Of a stretch of 64,000 bases of DNA, positions 60,436-64,000 are shown piece by piece. Below the pieces are notes generated by a model. That model saw only the letters and a program-made list of their open reading frames with translations, was not told the DNA's origin and ran no database searches. The position numbers were made by a program, and so were the translations under genes. The stretch comes from Acidobacteriaceae bacterium (GTDB lineage: Bacteria > Acidobacteriota > Terriglobia > Terriglobales > Acidobacteriaceae), in the NCBI GenBank assembly GCA_030038435.1, contig JASHOY010000142.1:1-64000 (forward strand). The letters run 5' to 3'. The first letter of the stretch is position 1, and the number at the start of each line of letters is the position of its first letter.

Positions 60436-60879
60436 TTAGTTGCCGGCTGGCGCCAGACGTTTCACCATTGTCAACTCGGTGCCGGGATGCAATTGCCGGA
60501 AATGGACCTCATCCATGAAGGAGCGAATGAGGAAGATGCCGCGGCCGGTGCCGCGGAGCAGGTTTTCCGGGGCCAGCGGGTCAGGGAGGGTATCGGGATC
60601 GAGGCCTTTGCCCTGGTCGGCGATGGTGAAGACCAGAGCAGAGCCGGTGTTTTCGAGGCTGAAAGCGATTTGCCTGGAGGGGTCGTACTCATTGCCGTGG
60701 AGAACGGCGTTAACGGCGGCTTCGCGCACGGCCATGGTGACGTGAAAGCGCTCATCCTCGTCGAGGCCGGCCTCTTCGGCCAGCTTGTCTGCGGCGGCTT
60801 CCACTTCTGACACGCTGTCCATGGTGGAGCTGAGCGTGAAGCTGCGCCGGCCTGTCTTGGGTGCACTCAAAAGGGTCAC
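60436..60879 (-). CDS. RsbW-like anti-sigma serine kinase (HATPase)
   Basis: FHVTMAVREAAVNAVLHGNEYD; FTIADQGKGLDP; GTGRGIFLIRSFMDEV. Confidence 0.92.
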   Translation of the reverse strand: MTLLSAPKTGRRSFTLSSTMDSVSEVEAAADKLAEEAGLDEDERFHVTMAVREAAVNAVLHGNEYDPSRQIAFSLENTGSALVFTIADQGKGLDPDTLPDPLAPENLLRGTGRGIFLIRSFMDEVHFRQLHPGTELTMVKRLAPAGN

Positions 60880-61101
60880 AATCCGCCTGGATTATTGGGA
60901 TGCAGAACCGGCGGAAGCCGCCTCTCAACCCTTGAAACCTGCTGGCAGTTTCGTCGCTGAAAGGGATTGTGTCAAGCAACAATTGGGTTAGCATAACATC
61001 GAAGTTGATTTGAAGCAGCTCCCCGGGGAGTCGGGGTGCAGGCGGAGTCGGTCGCGGGCCTAAGGTCTGTGGTCTGCCCTGCCCGGAAAGAGGCGAACGG
61101 A

Positions 61102-62358
61102 ATGGAAGCGCGCACGACAGCACGCATTAGCCTCACGGCGCTGGTAGGCACGCCGGTCACCGACGCATCGGGGCGGCTGCGCGGGCGGCTGAAAGACATC
61201 GCCGTGGCTACTGGACCAGAGGCGGGCAAGGTTGCGGGTCTGGTACTGAAAACACGGACGGGGTTGTCGCTGGTGCCTTCGCAAGACGTAATGGAGACGC
61301 CCTCGGGCGCGCTGGAGCTGCGTTCCGCCGGCGAGTTGCCGCCGTTGAAGGACGGCGGCAATTACCTCTTTTTGCAGCAGGACCTGGTAGACCGGCAGAT
61401 CATCGACATCCACGGGCGCAAGGTGGTGCGCGCCAACGATGTGGACCTGGAGTGGATGGGGCACGGTGCGGCGCATCTGCTGCGCGTGGCCGAAGTGGAA
61501 GTGGGGATGCGCGGGGCGTTTCGGCGCGTCTTCAAAGGCCTGCTGCCCAAGCACCGGCTGGAGGCGCTTTCGCGCAAGCTGGCGGCGCACGCGATTCCCT
61601 GGCAGTTCGTTGATGTGATCGAGGTGGACCCGGCGCGGCGGGTCAAGCTACGCATCGAGTACGAGCGGCTGGCGCGGATTCATCCCTCGGAGCTGGCCGA
61701 TATTCTGGAAGACCTGGCGCCGGCGGAACGCGAGGCGGTATTCACCTCGCTCGATGAAGAAGTGGCCGCGGAGACACTCGAAGAGGTCGATCCCAAGCTG
61801 CAGAAGGCGCTGCTGGAAAAGCTGGACGAAGAGAAGATCGCCGATATCGTCGAAGAGATGGATCCGGGCGTGGCCGCCGATCTGCTGGCGGAGCTGCCCG
61901 AGGAGCGGTCCGACGCCATTCTCGAAGAGATGGAGCCGGAAGAGCGGCAGGAAGTGGAGGAACTGCTCGAGTTCGATGAGAGGTCTGCGGCCGGCTTCAT
62001 GACCACGGAATTTGTGCACGTAAGTGTAAACGCGACCGTCGCCACAGCGGTACAGGCGCTGCGGAGTTTCGATGGCGATCCGGAGAGCGTGACCGAAATC
62101 TTTCTGCTCGATGACAAAGAAATCCTGCGCGGATCGATTCCGCTGGCGCGGATGGTGATGGCGCAGCCGGATACGCGGCTCCTGGTGCTGGCGGAGCCGC
62201 GCGTGCTCTCCTGTCCCGCGGATCTGAACCAGAACGAAGTGGCCGAGATGTTCGACAAGTACAACCTGCACGCGCTGCCGGTAGTGGACCAGCAGGGGCG
62301 GATGGTCGGCGTGGTTCAGTCGGACCAGGTGATTACGTTTTTGCGGGAGAAACTGTAG
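61102..62358 (+). CDS. PRC-barrel-like / MgtE-N / CBS-domain protein lacking the membrane domain
   Basis: PRC-like N-terminus; LADILEDLAPAEREAVFTSLDEEVAAETLEEVDPKLQKALLEKLDEEKIADIVEEMDPGVAADLLAELPEERSDAILEEM; CBS pair; no TM segment. Confidence 0.87.
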   Translation: MEARTTARISLTALVGTPVTDASGRLRGRLKDIAVATGPEAGKVAGLVLKTRTGLSLVPSQDVMETPSGALELRSAGELPPLKDGGNYLFLQQDLVDRQIIDIHGRKVVRANDVDLEWMGHGAAHLLRVAEVEVGMRGAFRRVFKGLLPKHRLEALSRKLAAHAIPWQFVDVIEVDPARRVKLRIEYERLARIHPSELADILEDLAPAEREAVFTSLDEEVAAETLEEVDPKLQKALLEKLDEEKIADIVEEMDPGVAADLLAELPEERSDAILEEMEPEERQEVEELLEFDERSAAGFMTTEFVHVSVNATVATAVQALRSFDGDPESVTEIFLLDDKEILRGSIPLARMVMAQPDTRLLVLAEPRVLSCPADLNQNEVAEMFDKYNLHALPVVDQQGRMVGVVQSDQVITFLREKL

Positions 62359-62409
62359 CGATTTCGAGAAAACCCATGGCTTCCGCGGAAATTGTGAAAC
62401 AATCGATAG

Positions 62410-63879
62410 ATGCTCCAGTTACCGCGGATTATTCAAGGCGGCATGGGTGTCGGTGTGTCCAATTGGCGCCTGGCCAATGCGGTCTCGAAACTCGGCCAGC
62501 TCGGCGTGGTTTCTGGCACGGCGCTCGACCAGGTATTTGTGCGCCGGCTTGCCGATGGCGATGAGGGCGGGCATATGCGCCGGGGACTGGACGCGTTTCC
62601 GTTTCCCGCGATGGCGCGGCGCATCTGGCGGGAATATTTCATCGCGGGCGGCAAAGCTGCCGGCAGGTCCTATCCCACCGTCGTCATGCACCAGCGGCGC
62701 TGCCCGCGCAAGCTGGTAGAGCTTTGCATGGTAAGCAACTTCGTCGAGGTATTTCTGGCCAGAGAGGGCCACCGGAATCCGGTGGGCATCAACTTTCTGG
62801 AGAAGGTGCAGATGCCGCTTCTGCCCTCGATTTATGGCGCCATGCTGGCCGGAGTGGGCTACGTGCTGATGGGGGCGGGCATTCCGCTGCACGTCCCCGC
62901 GGTGCTGGACGCTTTTGCGGCGCATGTTGTGGCGGAGTACAAGCTGGCTGTGGCCGGCGCGTCGCGCGGCGAGGCGGAAATGGACACCACGATGCGCCTC
63001 GATCCGGCGGAATATGCGGAAGGGCCGCTGCCGGTGCTGGTCCGGCCGAGGTTCCTGGCGATTGTTTCGTCGAACACGCTGGCGTCGACGATGCTGCGGC
63101 GGGCGAGCGGGCGCGTGGATGGACTGGTGATCGAAAGCCCGACGGCCGGAGGACACAATGCGCCGCCGCGGGGCAAGATGCAATTGAATGCCGCGGGCGA
63201 ACCGGTGTATGGCGAACGCGATCAGGTGAACATGGCGGGATTGCGCGCATTGGGCGCCCCTTTCTGGATGGCCGGCGGGTATGGAAGCGCGGCCAAGCTG
63301 CGGGAGGCGCTGCTTGAGGGGGCCACAGGGATCCAGGCGGGAACGGCGTTTGCGTTTTCGAATGAGTCGGGCTTGCGGGCGGATTTGAAGAAGAAGCTGC
63401 TGGCGCGGGCGGCGGCGGGAACGGGTGATGTGTTTACCGATCCGCTGGCTTCGCCTACCGGATTTCCGTTCAAAGTGGCGCGGCTTGAAGGGACCAGTTC
63501 GGTGCCGGAGATCTACCAGGAGCGGAGACGGATTTGCAATCTCGGCTATTTGCGCGAGGCTTACCTTGCGGACGATGCCCGGATTTCGTACCGTTGTTCG
63601 GCGGAACCGGTGGCAAATTATGTAGCCAAGGGCGGCAAGGCCGAGGATACGGTGGGACGAAAATGTCTTTGCAATGCGCTGATGGCCAACATCGGGTATG
63701 CGCAGAAGCGCGATCAACAGGCAGACGAGCCTCCGCTGGTGACGGTGGGGAACGACCTTAATTCCATCGCCCAGTTTCTGAAGCCGGGGCGTACGACATA
63801 CAGCGCAGCCGAGGTGATTGAGTCGCTGCTTGGACTCAGTGGCGATGCTGCAGGGCTGGCTCTGGCGGTCTCAGCGTAG
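62410..63879 (+). CDS. nitronate monooxygenase family protein
   Basis: PRIIQGGMGVGVSNWRLANAVSKLGQLGVVSGTALD; VIESPTAGGHNAP; FWMAGGYGS; GIQAGTAFAF. Confidence 0.92.
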   Translation: MLQLPRIIQGGMGVGVSNWRLANAVSKLGQLGVVSGTALDQVFVRRLADGDEGGHMRRGLDAFPFPAMARRIWREYFIAGGKAAGRSYPTVVMHQRRCPRKLVELCMVSNFVEVFLAREGHRNPVGINFLEKVQMPLLPSIYGAMLAGVGYVLMGAGIPLHVPAVLDAFAAHVVAEYKLAVAGASRGEAEMDTTMRLDPAEYAEGPLPVLVRPRFLAIVSSNTLASTMLRRASGRVDGLVIESPTAGGHNAPPRGKMQLNAAGEPVYGERDQVNMAGLRALGAPFWMAGGYGSAAKLREALLEGATGIQAGTAFAFSNESGLRADLKKKLLARAAAGTGDVFTDPLASPTGFPFKVARLEGTSSVPEIYQERRRICNLGYLREAYLADDARISYRCSAEPVANYVAKGGKAEDTVGRKCLCNALMANIGYAQKRDQQADEPPLVTVGNDLNSIAQFLKPGRTTYSAAEVIESLLGLSGDAAGLALAVSA

Positions 63880-63897
63880 AGCTGAATCGGCGCTCGG

Positions 63898-64000
63898 CTA
63901 ATTGCTGACAGTTGCTACTCCTCCTTCCACCTCGAAGACCCTGGGCACGCGATCGGCGGGTGTGGGCAGAGCTGGAAACGGCGCGTGGGGCTCGGTCTGG
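63898..64000 (-). CDS. C-terminal end of an unidentified minus-strand CDS (partial)
   Basis: Open reverse frame ...QTEPHAPFPALPTPADRVPRVFEVEGGVATVSN* to window end. Confidence 0.4.
   Translation of the reverse strand, partial: QTEPHAPFPALPTPADRVPRVFEVEGGVATVSN

Noticed and set aside
59974-60879. Complete partner-switching sigma system
   Set aside because: STAS and RsbW-like genes are present, but no sigma factor or PP2C phosphatase is next to them in this window.
62419-63717. 432-aa minus-strand ORF
   Set aside because: Arg/His-rich antisense of nitronate monooxygenase.

Overview
This 64 kb GC-rich window looks chromosomal and Acidobacteria-like (inference, from TonB receptors with carboxypeptidase-regulatory N-termini, a DUF2203 protein and a tandem nadA leader). 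Most of it is housekeeping: rplU/rpmA; trpC-trpF // trpB-trpA-aroQ-aroF-tyrA; fabZ-lpxA; an NtrY/NtrX-like two-component pair; moaC/moeA; trmFO; dapF; mtnP; tatA/B-tatC; nadA; TPM plus LemA; STAS plus RsbW-like kinase; an MgtE-N/CBS protein; and nitronate monooxygenase. I found no rRNA, tRNA, CRISPR array, intact transposon or prophage. The clearest non-coding element is a tandem NAD+-I (nadA-motif) riboswitch-like leader before nadA, with an extra nested-hairpin element upstream that the two aptamer domains do not explain. The best candidates for something undescribed are: (1) the fabZ upstream region, with AAGTGT boxes at 41/40-nt spacing, a nested inverted repeat, a G9 tract and an unlisted 43-aa ORF; (2) a highly divergent nitrilase-superfamily protein at 58.5-59.8 kb; (3) an orphan 474-aa protein at 3.2-4.6 kb; (4) a perfect 2x32-bp tandem repeat at 56.3 kb. 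I do not see a convincing complete new multi-gene system. All calls come from reading the sequence; no database search was run.
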